Shown here one piece after another: positions 15,851-23,304 of a stretch of 29,073 nt of DNA. The DNA is taken from the NCBI GenBank assembly GCA_031271875.1, contig JAISVD010000170.1:1-29073 (forward strand), in the 5' to 3' direction. A model generated the notes under the pieces. It saw only the letters and a list, made by a program, of their open reading frames with translations. It ran no database searches and had not been told where the DNA came from. Each line of letters starts with the position of its first letter. Position 1 is the first letter of the stretch. A program made the position numbers and the translations under genes. Source of the stretch: Spirochaetaceae bacterium. GTDB taxonomy: Bacteria; Spirochaetota; Spirochaetia; Treponematales; Treponemataceae.

Positions 15851-16612
15851 ATGGAAAAAACAAACCATCATGGCGGAGAGGGAATGATTCTCGCTCCCGA
15901 AAAATTTTATATCCTTATTGAAGAAGAGGGACCGTATCTTGTTTTTGGTACACCGCCCATAAACCAGCAGATTATTACGATGAACAGCGATGGGGAATCC
16001 TGGTGGTACAGGGAGGGCCGCTCCTTTGATAATAAAGAGCCCTGCGCTTTGTGCCGCTGCGGAGAGTCTCATAATAAACCATTCTGCGATGGTCATCACA
16101 CCTCCGCAGACTGGGATCCTGTACTCACAGGACCCGAAAAATTCGACCTGAAAAAAGCGGAAATGTTTGAAGGTCCGATGATCGTACTGAGCGATAACCA
16201 GGAATTCTGTGCATACGCGCGGTTCTGCGACGCAAAGGGACAGATATGGAACATTGTTCAGGAAGCGGATACAAAAGAGGAAGCGGACCTCGTAATCCGG
16301 GAAGCGGGCCACTGCCCCGGAGGACGCCTTATAGCGTGGGACAGGGAAACAGGGGAACCTATAGAACCCCATTTTGAGCCATCCATAGGCATCATACAGG
16401 ATCCGGCTCTTAAAATAAGCGGCCCCATCTGGGTCAGGGGCGGTATCCGTATAAAAAGCGAAAACGGCAAAGAGTATGATGTCCGCAACAGGGTCGCACT
16501 CTGCCGCTGCGGCAAATCATCAAACAAGCCGTTCTGTAACGGAGCCCACGCCTCGGTACATTTCCACGATGGACTGCCGGACAAACCGAAAGAGGGCGGC
16601 GAGGTCTTCTGA
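15851..16612 (+). CDS. double-CDGSH iron-sulfur protein
   Basis: 253-aa cytosolic protein with two CDGSH-type [2Fe-2S] sites: CRCGESHNKPFCDGHH (residues ~73-88) and CRCGKSSNKPFCNGAH (~220-235). Each keeps the C-x-C-x2-S-x3-P-x-C-x-G-x-H ligand pattern. Between them FCAYARFCDAKGQIW followed by HCPGGRLIAWD matches the divergent mono-cluster 4Fe-4S region often joined to CDGSH domains. The N-terminal third is a beta-rich region also seen in these proteins. A redox or cluster-transfer role is likely, with no known partner here. AAGGAAA precedes the ATG. It is transcribed alone, with a terminator-like structure before the convergent pth gene. Confidence 0.88.
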   Translation: MEKTNHHGGEGMILAPEKFYILIEEEGPYLVFGTPPINQQIITMNSDGESWWYREGRSFDNKEPCALCRCGESHNKPFCDGHHTSADWDPVLTGPEKFDLKKAEMFEGPMIVLSDNQEFCAYARFCDAKGQIWNIVQEADTKEEADLVIREAGHCPGGRLIAWDRETGEPIEPHFEPSIGIIQDPALKISGPIWVRGGIRIKSENGKEYDVRNRVALCRCGKSSNKPFCNGAHASVHFHDGLPDKPKEGGEVF

Positions 16613-16627
16613 AAAAGCGGCACAGGC

Positions 16628-16678
16628 GGTGTCCGGAAAGGCAGACCTTCGGTCTGTTGAAAAACCTGTTCGGACACC
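16628..16678. terminator. two-stem terminator between convergent genes
   Basis: Outer arms GGTGTCCG (16628-16635) and CGGACACC (16671-16678) enclose a compact hairpin CAGACC-TTC-GGTCTG (16642-16656). Downstream on the plus strand is a T-rich stretch ending in TTTTTT, so it suits the plus-strand gene. Confidence 0.6.
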
Positions 16679-16700
16679 TTCTTTATTCCGTTTTTTCATT

Positions 16701-17375
16701 TCAGGCGAGTTTTTTCTTTGCCCAGCCCTTCAGATAGCCCTGGGGTCCCTCAAGCAGTACCCGCACAAAAAGATCCGAAACAGCCGGAAAAATCTGTGAA
16801 AGCAGTATCTTCTCGTCTCCGGTAAAATCGGAAAGTACATATCCCGCAACATCCCCGTGATCGGGTCGGCCGATCCCGATGCGGAGCCGCCAGAAGTCGG
16901 CTGTTCCAAGGACGGCCTTTGCCGACCGCAGTCCATTGTGTCCCCCGAGTCCTCCCGACCATTTCAGGCTGACCGTTCCCGGAGGCAGTTCCAGTTCATC
17001 GTGAATAACGAGTATCTCCTCAGGCAGAATCCGGTAAAAACGGGCGATTTCACCGATACTTTCACCGGAAAGGTTCATGAATGTTTCGGGCTTCAGAAAG
17101 CAGAAGCGGGGAGGCAGATTCTCTGAAGGATGTATGGGGCCGCCGCCGTCAGGAGAAGCCGCGGCGGAGAGAGACTTTTGCGCTTTCTCCGCCAGCCGCA
17201 TTGGATCAAGGGATGCATACACTCCCCGGAATTTCCGCTGCCAGGTAAGATCCGAGGCGAAAGGCAGGAAATCGGAGCTGGCAAAAAGCCAGTCCGCAAA
17301 AAACCAGGCGGCGTTGTGCCTGTTGCAGGCGTATTGCCGTCCGTAATTGCCGAGAAACACGGCAAGGGAAATCAT
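16701..17375 (-). CDS. pth: peptidyl-tRNA hydrolase
   Basis: 224-aa Pth, which recycles peptidyl-tRNA released from ribosomes. The catalytic His is H20 in NRHNAAW. The motifs FLKPETFMNLSG (N101), VIHDELELPPG (D126) and GGHNGLRS (N147) are all present, as is RIGIGRP near the end. Compared with the ~190-aa standard there is an extra stretch at about residues 58-90 (AQKSLSAAASPDGGGPIHPSE), low-complexity and probably a surface loop. The usual N-terminal GLGNPG reads FLGNYG here, a conservative variation. It ends convergently with the CDGSH gene. Confidence 0.95.
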   Translation of the reverse strand: MISLAVFLGNYGRQYACNRHNAAWFFADWLFASSDFLPFASDLTWQRKFRGVYASLDPMRLAEKAQKSLSAAASPDGGGPIHPSENLPPRFCFLKPETFMNLSGESIGEIARFYRILPEEILVIHDELELPPGTVSLKWSGGLGGHNGLRSAKAVLGTADFWRLRIGIGRPDHGDVAGYVLSDFTGDEKILLSQIFPAVSDLFVRVLLEGPQGYLKGWAKKKLA

Positions 17376-17477
17376 ACAGAAAATCTCCGGTTGTAATAAG
17401 ATACATTCAGTAGTAAACTAAACACGGTATTTTTTCAATAGGAAGGTCACCCGGATGCATTTCAGAAATCCGGTGCA

Positions 17478-17556
17478 GGATAAAAACAGAGGTGTATGCG
17501 AAGCTGCCTGCGGTAATTCCGATTCCGATTGACGGATAAATATAGAGGTGTATATG
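17478..17556 (+). repeat. duplicated ribosome-binding-site segment with a 6-codon leader ORF
   Basis: A ~20-base segment containing AGAGGTGTAT occurs at 17478-17497 and again at 17534-17553 (18 of 20 bases alike). The second copy is the Shine-Dalgarno of the pyrophosphatase gene. The first precedes ATG 17496, which opens a short frame MRSCLR ending at 17516. It may be a leader peptide or simply a local duplication. Confidence 0.45.
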
Positions 17557-19224
17557 TATTCTGAAGAGAAGAAGTGTGCGGTGTATGTGATCGGACACCG
17601 TAATCCTGATACGGACTCAGTCGTGTCCGCCGCCGCGTATATGACGCTCAAGCGCTCCCTCGGAATGGCGGAGTGTCAGGCGGCGCGGGCGGGAAAGATC
17701 AATCCCCAGACCGAATATATTTTTAACCGCTTCAAAGTCCCGGTGCCGGAATATATTCCCGACCTCATTCCCAAAGTGGGTTATTATATAAGCGAAGATA
17801 CCCAGACGGTGGATGAAAACACCTCTTTATGGGCGGCGGTGGCGAAAATGGAAGAGAGCAACAGTAAGGTACTTCCTGTGGTGGATTCCGCCGGTAAGTA
17901 CCATTCGCTGCTCCATTACAACGCCTTTGCCCAGAACATCCTGAAAATACTCAACCCGGAAAAGGAAGCCTCCATTTTAACCAGCATTTCTCTTCTCCGG
18001 CAGACCCTGAACGCCCAGCCGATTGTTGCCGGGGACAGCGACGAGCTGTTCCGCTGCTCTATTCTGGTTGCCGCCGCGCAGTTTGAGACATTCAAGCAGT
18101 ACTTACATATCCAGCCGCCGGAAAATACCGTGGTCATCACCGGAGATCGCAGCGATATTCAGGAATACTGCATCGAAAACAATGTGCGGGCGCTGGTAAT
18201 CTCTACGGGGTCAGTCATAGAAAAACGGCTGCGGGAGAAGGCGGAAAAGCGCAATATTCCGGTACTGATAAGTCCCTACGATACATCCTCCACCGCACTG
18301 CTGATCGTCTATTCCACCCCGGTCTCCACCATGGCGGACACAACGGTAAAAACGGTTCGTCCCACCGATACGGTCCGCAAGATCAGGCCCCTCATTGCAG
18401 CTTCCCCGAGCAGGTGCCTGCCCGTTGCCGATGACAGCGACAGGATAATCGGGATACTTTCCGAAAGCGATCTCCTGCGGGAGCCGAATATCGGCGTCAT
18501 TCTTGTGGATCACAACGAGATAACCCAGTCTGTGGAGGGCGTCGAGAATTACACGATCTTTGAAGTCATCGACCATCACCGGCTCGGCAATTTTTCGACC
18601 CGCAACCCCATCACATTCATAAACAAACCCGTAGGGGCGACATCGACAATCATTACCACCATGTTCCGGGAGAGCCGGGTTCCCATTCCCCGGGATATCG
18701 CGTCGATCCTGCTGGCGGGTATCCTGTCGGATACGCTGGCGCTCCAGTCAACAACCACAACTGAAGCCGACAGGGAGATGGCTGAATTTCTGTCAAATAT
18801 CACCAATCTGGATATCGATAAATTGTGGGCGGATATCCTTTCCGCAGCAAGCAATATCGGAAGCAGGAGCGCCGCAGAGCTTATACATCAGGACATGAAG
18901 GACTACACGGAAAGCGGTTTCATCTTTTCTGTCAGCCAGATCGAAGTGGAAACTCCCTATCAACTCGTTGCGCGCAAGGAGGAATTCCTCGCGGAACTGG
19001 AGATAGACCGCCGCTCCCGCAAGGAGCTGTTCTGCGCGCTTATGGTAACCGATATTACGGAGCTTACCAGCCTGCTGCTGGTTTCAGCGGATAAGCCCTT
19101 CAGTCACGTCATCAGCTTTCCCAGGCAGGAGGATTCCGTCTATATCCTGCGGGATATCGTTTCACGGAAAAAGCAGCTTATTCCGCTTCTCTCGGAACTG
19201 GTGGGAAAATTTGCCGATGAATAA
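17554..19224 (+). CDS. ppaC: Mn-dependent family II inorganic pyrophosphatase with CBS and DRTGG domains
   Basis: 556-aa DHH-family pyrophosphatase that hydrolyses PPi. The metal-binding motifs are VIGHRNPDTDS (N-terminal), VDHNE, the VIDHH box and AGILSDTL. Between the first motif and VDHNE lie a CBS segment (residues ~75-130), a DRTGG-like region (~140-250) and a second CBS segment (~255-315). A DHHA2 domain with RRSRKELF and ISFPRQEDSVY closes the protein. CBS-PPases of this build are regulated by adenine nucleotides, with DRTGG forms binding diadenosine polyphosphates; that is family knowledge. I use ATG 17554, 5 bases after AGAGG; GTG at 17548 falls in the Shine-Dalgarno. Transcribed alone, convergent with the methyltransferase gene. 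Confidence 0.93.
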   Translation: MYSEEKKCAVYVIGHRNPDTDSVVSAAAYMTLKRSLGMAECQAARAGKINPQTEYIFNRFKVPVPEYIPDLIPKVGYYISEDTQTVDENTSLWAAVAKMEESNSKVLPVVDSAGKYHSLLHYNAFAQNILKILNPEKEASILTSISLLRQTLNAQPIVAGDSDELFRCSILVAAAQFETFKQYLHIQPPENTVVITGDRSDIQEYCIENNVRALVISTGSVIEKRLREKAEKRNIPVLISPYDTSSTALLIVYSTPVSTMADTTVKTVRPTDTVRKIRPLIAASPSRCLPVADDSDRIIGILSESDLLREPNIGVILVDHNEITQSVEGVENYTIFEVIDHHRLGNFSTRNPITFINKPVGATSTIITTMFRESRVPIPRDIASILLAGILSDTLALQSTTTTEADREMAEFLSNITNLDIDKLWADILSAASNIGSRSAAELIHQDMKDYTESGFIFSVSQIEVETPYQLVARKEEFLAELEIDRRSRKELFCALMVTDITELTSLLLVSADKPFSHVISFPRQEDSVYILRDIVSRKKQLIPLLSELVGKFADE

Positions 19225-19256
19225 AGAGCGTGTGCTCCGGAAGCGCAGAGTGTTTT

Positions 19257-19272
19257 CTGTTTGAAAAAACAG
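19257..19272. terminator. small hairpin between convergent genes
   Basis: CTGTTT-GAAA-AAACAG, a 6-bp stem with a GAAA loop, between the pyrophosphatase and methyltransferase stops. Weak evidence as a terminator. Confidence 0.3.
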
Positions 19273-19276
19273 GATT

Positions 19277-20458
19277 TCAGGAACGCTTTTCAACAAGATA
19301 GAGATATTCGGTCACATGGATAGCGCGGTTATTGAGATTTCTGCTGCCCCGGAAGGTGTTGTAAGGAATCTCTATGACCGTCACAGTCCCGATCCTGTCG
19401 AGTATTTCCACCATCCGCTCATAGCCGATAAAACCTTCGGAGTTGAACGATATAAGCAGGAACCGGGCAGGCACTGTTTCAGCGAGGCGCCGCAGGGCGT
19501 CAGCGGCGGCAGAGGGTCTGTTGTAGTCCGAGCGGTTCCAGTCCGGGGGAATGCCGGAAACCCTGCTTACGGCGGAAGGCTCCCGGTATGAAGCGATGAG
19601 GTTCAGCATAAAATAGTTGGAGCCGTAGGGGTGCTGGTTATAGGGCGGATCAATATAGGCGATATCAAGTTCGGGAAGCCCGGCGGCAAGGATGTTGGCG
19701 TCATCCCGGTACACAGCGTATTCGCATTCAAACCTGCTGAAAACAGGAAAGGGCAGGGTTATTCTGCCGGTGATGCGGGAAAGCGCGTCACCTCGGCGGC
19801 CCCCGAACTTCCCGATCCCCGTATCCCGGTTCTTGTAAAATCCCTTGAACACACCTGACGTGTTCGCATGGACAGAGGCTTCCGACAGCAGGGGGGCGAT
19901 AAAACAGGGCTGCAATGACCTGTCGATCCCGGAGATGAGCGCCCTCGCGGTATCCAGATACCGGGCGTTCAGAGGGGTATAAAAAACCCGTTCTCCCTTC
20001 CGTATATTCCCGGAGGCCGGAGCGTAAAGCCTTGAAATAAATCCCGGTGACAGTTGTTCCTCTTTCAGTCCCTCAAGGAGATTTTCATGAACCATCGCAA
20101 GCTGTTCCGTGTCAATTTCGGAAGCGTTTGAAAGATAACAGGTATTTATGACTTGGGAGTATTCCTCAAGATCGTTGGCGATGAGCAGGGAGGCATACTG
20201 TTTGAAGAACCGCGCTACAATGCCGGAGCCTGAAAAGAGGTCACAGACAGCAAGCTTACTCTTCCCCAGCCGGGCCCGGACAAGCTCCACCGCATTTCCG
20301 ATGAACGGAAGCAGTTTCCGCTTGTTACCGATACAGGTAATAAGCTGACCGGATAAATATGCGCTGTTTTCGGTTTCGTAATTACTGCTTTTGGTTTTGC
20401 CGTTTTCGCAGCACTGAGCTTCAGAAAACGCGGGGCTTTTTTTAATCGTCATCATCAT
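19277..20458 (-). CDS. D12-class N6-adenine DNA methyltransferase
   Basis: 393-aa alpha-class adenine methyltransferase. The motif TCIGNKRKLLPFI leads into the AdoMet motif CDLFSGSGIVARFF (~residues 72-85), and the catalytic motif is IAYIDPPYNQHPYGSNYFMLN (DPPY near residue 268). The DPPYNQ...GSNYF form is typical of stand-alone or type IIS-associated methyltransferases; recognition sequence cannot be deduced. The start could be any of three consecutive ATG codons (20458, 20455, 20452). All overlap the end of the upstream gene, so translation is probably coupled. Base composition is backbone-like, unlike its AT-rich upstream partner. No recognisable nuclease is beside it. Confidence 0.9.
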   Translation of the reverse strand: MMMTIKKSPAFSEAQCCENGKTKSSNYETENSAYLSGQLITCIGNKRKLLPFIGNAVELVRARLGKSKLAVCDLFSGSGIVARFFKQYASLLIANDLEEYSQVINTCYLSNASEIDTEQLAMVHENLLEGLKEEQLSPGFISRLYAPASGNIRKGERVFYTPLNARYLDTARALISGIDRSLQPCFIAPLLSEASVHANTSGVFKGFYKNRDTGIGKFGGRRGDALSRITGRITLPFPVFSRFECEYAVYRDDANILAAGLPELDIAYIDPPYNQHPYGSNYFMLNLIASYREPSAVSRVSGIPPDWNRSDYNRPSAAADALRRLAETVPARFLLISFNSEGFIGYERMVEILDRIGTVTVIEIPYNTFRGSRNLNNRAIHVTEYLYLVEKRS

Positions 20459-21275
20459 CCATCATTGCTGCCTCTTCAGCATATTTATAACTTAATGCTC
20501 CATACGAAGATATAGCAAACATAGCTTTACAAAATGGACATAATACCAAATGTGTAGCATTTTTATATTCATTAGGACAAAACTTACTTAAAGTATTTTC
20601 AATATCAGTACCAGGATTTGGAGTAGCATGTCTACTGTCGTAACGAGAATATGGTTGAGGTGGCAATACTTTTGGAGTTCCTGATATTTCGTAATGTTTA
20701 AAACTTATATGAGTTTCAAACATATATTTTTCTGTAGCTTGTAATCTTTCAATAGCCATCTCAATTTCTTCCCTTTGGGACTTCAATCTACTTGTATCTT
20801 TATTAAAGACAGATTGCAATTTTGTAATTTTTCCATCATCAGGTTCTGAGCAAAAATATTCTATCAGTTCACCAATCGTATATGTCGAAACGTTTATTTG
20901 TATATTTTGTAAATGCCTTACAGGCGTTGTTTGGGTGAGGCTATGATAAGAAGATTGCGGAATAAACCCATTTCTTTTATCTGTATAATATTTATACAAT
21001 ATTTCTAACTTTGGTTCCATTTGCATAAATGAGTCTTTGTTCTCAATAAAAGCATTAAGTTTTATTGCTTTTATTGTTTCGTTTATTGATTTTAACTTGT
21101 TTTTATTTTCTGTTGTAAAACCATTATTTTCCGTATATTCAGAAATGTTCTTATCCATTGAAACTGCATTTATAGAAGCATTTGTTGATTCCAATACAGA
21201 TTGTAATTTTGTGATAATATCAGTGATTATCTTTTTAATATCACTTTCTGTTTTTCCACAAATAGAACATTTCAT
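20442..21275 (-). CDS. unknown protein with two CxxC pairs and poly-Asp tail
   Basis: 277 aa, family not recognised. It begins MKCSICGKTESD and near the end has LVLCPFCKAMF; the two CxxC pairs could form one zinc ribbon joining the ends. The middle is mostly charged and helical (for example RLKSQREEIEMAIERLQATEK), with a Pro-rich patch PKVLPPQPYSRYD. The tail is MMDDDDD, from a GAT repeat, and overlaps the methyltransferase start by up to 17 bases. AAGGAG before ATG 21275 fixes the start; the open frame to 21305 is leader. The gene is markedly AT-rich against the GC-rich methyltransferase it abuts. Its position suggests a methyltransferase partner (specificity, nuclease or regulator), but nothing in the sequence shows an active site. 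Confidence 0.75.
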   Translation of the reverse strand: MKCSICGKTESDIKKIITDIITKLQSVLESTNASINAVSMDKNISEYTENNGFTTENKNKLKSINETIKAIKLNAFIENKDSFMQMEPKLEILYKYYTDKRNGFIPQSSYHSLTQTTPVRHLQNIQINVSTYTIGELIEYFCSEPDDGKITKLQSVFNKDTSRLKSQREEIEMAIERLQATEKYMFETHISFKHYEISGTPKVLPPQPYSRYDSRHATPNPGTDIENTLSKFCPNEYKNATHLVLCPFCKAMFAISSYGALSYKYAEEAAMMDDDDD

Positions 21276-21299
21276 AGAATACTCCTTATTACCAGCCTC

Positions 21300-21325
21300 T
21301 TGCAAAACCTAACCGAATTTTGCAA
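21300..21325. promoter_or_regulatory. inverted repeat in the leader of the CxxC-protein gene
   Basis: TTGCAAAA and TTTTGCAA (8-bp arms) with a 10-base spacer, 25 bases upstream of the start codon at 21275. Candidate operator or leader hairpin. Confidence 0.4.
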
Positions 21326-21426
21326 TTTCCTCATATATTTTGTAATAAACTTTTAAAACCATGTTAGCCAAAATTTTTTTTGACTTTTTTTATTTTACTC
21401 TCGATTATAATTCCTGTTATTTCCGG

Positions 21427-22023
21427 TTAAAACGGAAGCCTGAACAGCAATCCCGCAATAAATCCGACAGCCAGTTCTCCTGCTATCCGTATAAGCAGCA
21501 GTACTATAATGGCTGTTATAAGGGAAGTCCGGTATGACCGGTAACGGTTGCCGAAGAAAAAACCGGTCAGACTGAAAACCAGGGGATTGAGAAAAGAGTC
21601 GAAGGCGGCCCAGGCCCGGGACCCGCCATCCTGATTTATGAGATCGAATATGAGCCGCACCGCCATAACAAGCAGAATAATATTGAAGAAAGCCGCAGCG
21701 GTGACCCAGATCATGGCGACAACAGTACCGGTAACAACTCCCAGAGATATCCGCCCGGCAGCCACAATATTGGCACATATCGAGGAGAGAATGACAAGGA
21801 CGCCGATAGCTATCACCGGAGTAAAATCAAGGGAGCCCCGCCTGAACAGGGAGAACCGGCGGAACAAGCCCAGATAAGGGTCGCATATCTTTCCCAGTGC
21901 AACCCCGGGACGGCTGTTTCTCGCCGCCGGGAACCAGGTTATAATGATCCGCGCAAAACAGATCAGGGTATACAAAGAAATGAGAAAACTGAAAACAGAT
22001 AACAGCGAAAAAACAACGGGCAT
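21427..22023 (-). CDS. YggT family membrane protein
   Basis: 198-aa inner-membrane protein with two YggT repeats. Each has the pattern of a hydrophobic helix followed by an amphipathic segment and a proline-containing turn: LICFARIIITWFPAARNSRPG...ICDPYLGLFRRF and LVMAVRLIFDLINQDGG...FDSFLNPLV. Four hydrophobic helices are visible. YggT proteins are linked to osmotic tolerance and, in some bacteria, to cell-division loci; the role here is unknown. The ATG at 22023 is preceded by GGAGATATCA. It lies between two AT-rich segments and is itself backbone-like. Confidence 0.88.
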   Translation of the reverse strand: MPVVFSLLSVFSFLISLYTLICFARIIITWFPAARNSRPGVALGKICDPYLGLFRRFSLFRRGSLDFTPVIAIGVLVILSSICANIVAAGRISLGVVTGTVVAMIWVTAAAFFNIILLVMAVRLIFDLINQDGGSRAWAAFDSFLNPLVFSLTGFFFGNRYRSYRTSLITAIIVLLLIRIAGELAVGFIAGLLFRLPF

Positions 22024-22063
22024 TGATATCTCCTACACACATAATTTACTCAAAGTATACACA

Positions 22064-22378
22064 TCATTCAAGGTAATTGGGGGGGTCTTTTATCATAGAA
22101 AAGCAGGGAAACAAGGATTTTTCAATTGAAATCAACATATACAGTTTCTGCTGATTACAAAACTTGCTCAGTTTTGCAAAAGGTTCTGGGGCCTTTGTAC
22201 GGTATTCTGATGCTTTTTTGCTTAATTCTTCAACATTCATATTTTCGAATAAATTGTGCTACCATTGGTAATAATCAAATGGTTCTCTTTGAATAAGCAT
22301 GATGAAACGTTCTCCTTCTGCCAGCCCTAAATGCTTTGCCGATATTTCCATTCCTTCGTTTCGAATAAGTGTCTGTTT
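22064..22378 (-). pseudogene. gene remnant with in-frame stop, downstream of the HindIII-type methyltransferase
   Basis: In the same frame as the methyltransferase and right after its TGA, the minus strand reads a protein-like sequence including MEISAKHLGLAEGERFIML and, after a single TAG (22259-22261), NMNVEELSKKASEYRTKAPE. The frame then stays open to 22064. Normal-looking residue composition on both sides of one stop suggests a decayed gene. I do not recognise the family. The last ~20 codons may be neighbouring sequence read by chance. Confidence 0.55.
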
Positions 22379-23302
22379 TCATTCAAAAACAAACATACTA
22401 TTAATTAATAATTTTTCTTTTTCAAGTCTGTCAATTGTAACAGAGTAATAATGTTCATCTTTTTCAAAACCAATATATTTTCTATTAAGCTTTAATGCCG
22501 CGATTAACGTGGTACCACTTCCGCAAAAAGGGTCACAAACAATTTGTTCTTCAACGGTTGTTAATTCTATTAATAATTCCATTAATTTTAACGGTTTCTG
22601 TGTTGGATGTAATCCACAATCAGAATTTTGAGATTGAATACAAAAAATGTTATTTGGTTCTTGCCCATAATTTTTCAAGATATTTTCATTATAAGCGCCA
22701 AGATTAAATTGCAAAACATTGTCAGCTATAGTTCCGCCAATTTTATATGGTTTTGAAAACCATAAAATTGGTTCAAATATTGGACGTAAATTCCCCACTT
22801 TCCAACCTGTCCATTTATCAGCAGCTTCCATGTCTCCTCGTTTCTCATATATAACACTGATTCTTTGAGCTCTGTGTGCGGCTCTTTCTTTTTCCCAACC
22901 GATCATATCTTTGTATGTGAATCCAACATTTTCAAATGCACATATACAACGGTGAGATAAACGCCTTCCTGCAAAAACAAACACATTTGCTCCCGGTTTT
23001 ACAATTCTAAACCACTCATTTGCCCAAGACATAACCCATTCATAATATTGTTGCGGAATTTGTCTATCAGCCTCTGACCAACCATTTAATGGTTTCCCTC
23101 TTTTTTTAAATATTGCCCCTGCTTTTTCTTGTGCTGGACTAGAGCCAAGATAAGCATTATTTGTATTATTATGCAAGACATCCCATATTTCTGCACCTAT
23201 CCCATAAGGAATATCACTTAAAATTAAATCAACAGAATTATTCTCCACACTTTTTATTAATTCTGTTGAATCACCATGATAAATATTATTAAATTTTAAC
23301 AT
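22379..23302 (-). CDS. HindIII-type N6-adenine DNA methyltransferase
   Basis: 307 aa, close to the M.HindIII length (309) and similar throughout as I remember it. Predicted to methylate the first adenine of AAGCTT. Beta-class motif order: catalytic LSDIPYGIG (D30-Y33, the DIPY variant of DPPY) near the start, and the AdoMet motif DPFCGSGTT (from ~D257) near the end. The stretches AQEKAGAIFKKRGKPLNGWS and WKVGNLRPIFEPILWF are characteristic. AGGAATAAAT precedes the ATG, and the gene starts 2 bases after the nuclease stop, so R and M form one operon. It contains an AAGCTT site itself (22487-22492). AT-rich, acquired. It looks intact. Confidence 0.93.
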   Translation of the reverse strand: MLKFNNIYHGDSTELIKSVENNSVDLILSDIPYGIGAEIWDVLHNNTNNAYLGSSPAQEKAGAIFKKRGKPLNGWSEADRQIPQQYYEWVMSWANEWFRIVKPGANVFVFAGRRLSHRCICAFENVGFTYKDMIGWEKERAAHRAQRISVIYEKRGDMEAADKWTGWKVGNLRPIFEPILWFSKPYKIGGTIADNVLQFNLGAYNENILKNYGQEPNNIFCIQSQNSDCGLHPTQKPLKLMELLIELTTVEEQIVCDPFCGSGTTLIAALKLNRKYIGFEKDEHYYSVTIDRLEKEKLLINSMFVFE

Positions 23303-23304
23303 AT

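Noticed and set aside
17407..17547. riboswitch upstream of the pyrophosphatase
   Set aside because: A small CCGGAT/ATCCGG hairpin is present, but no known riboswitch consensus (fluoride, manganese) could be matched.
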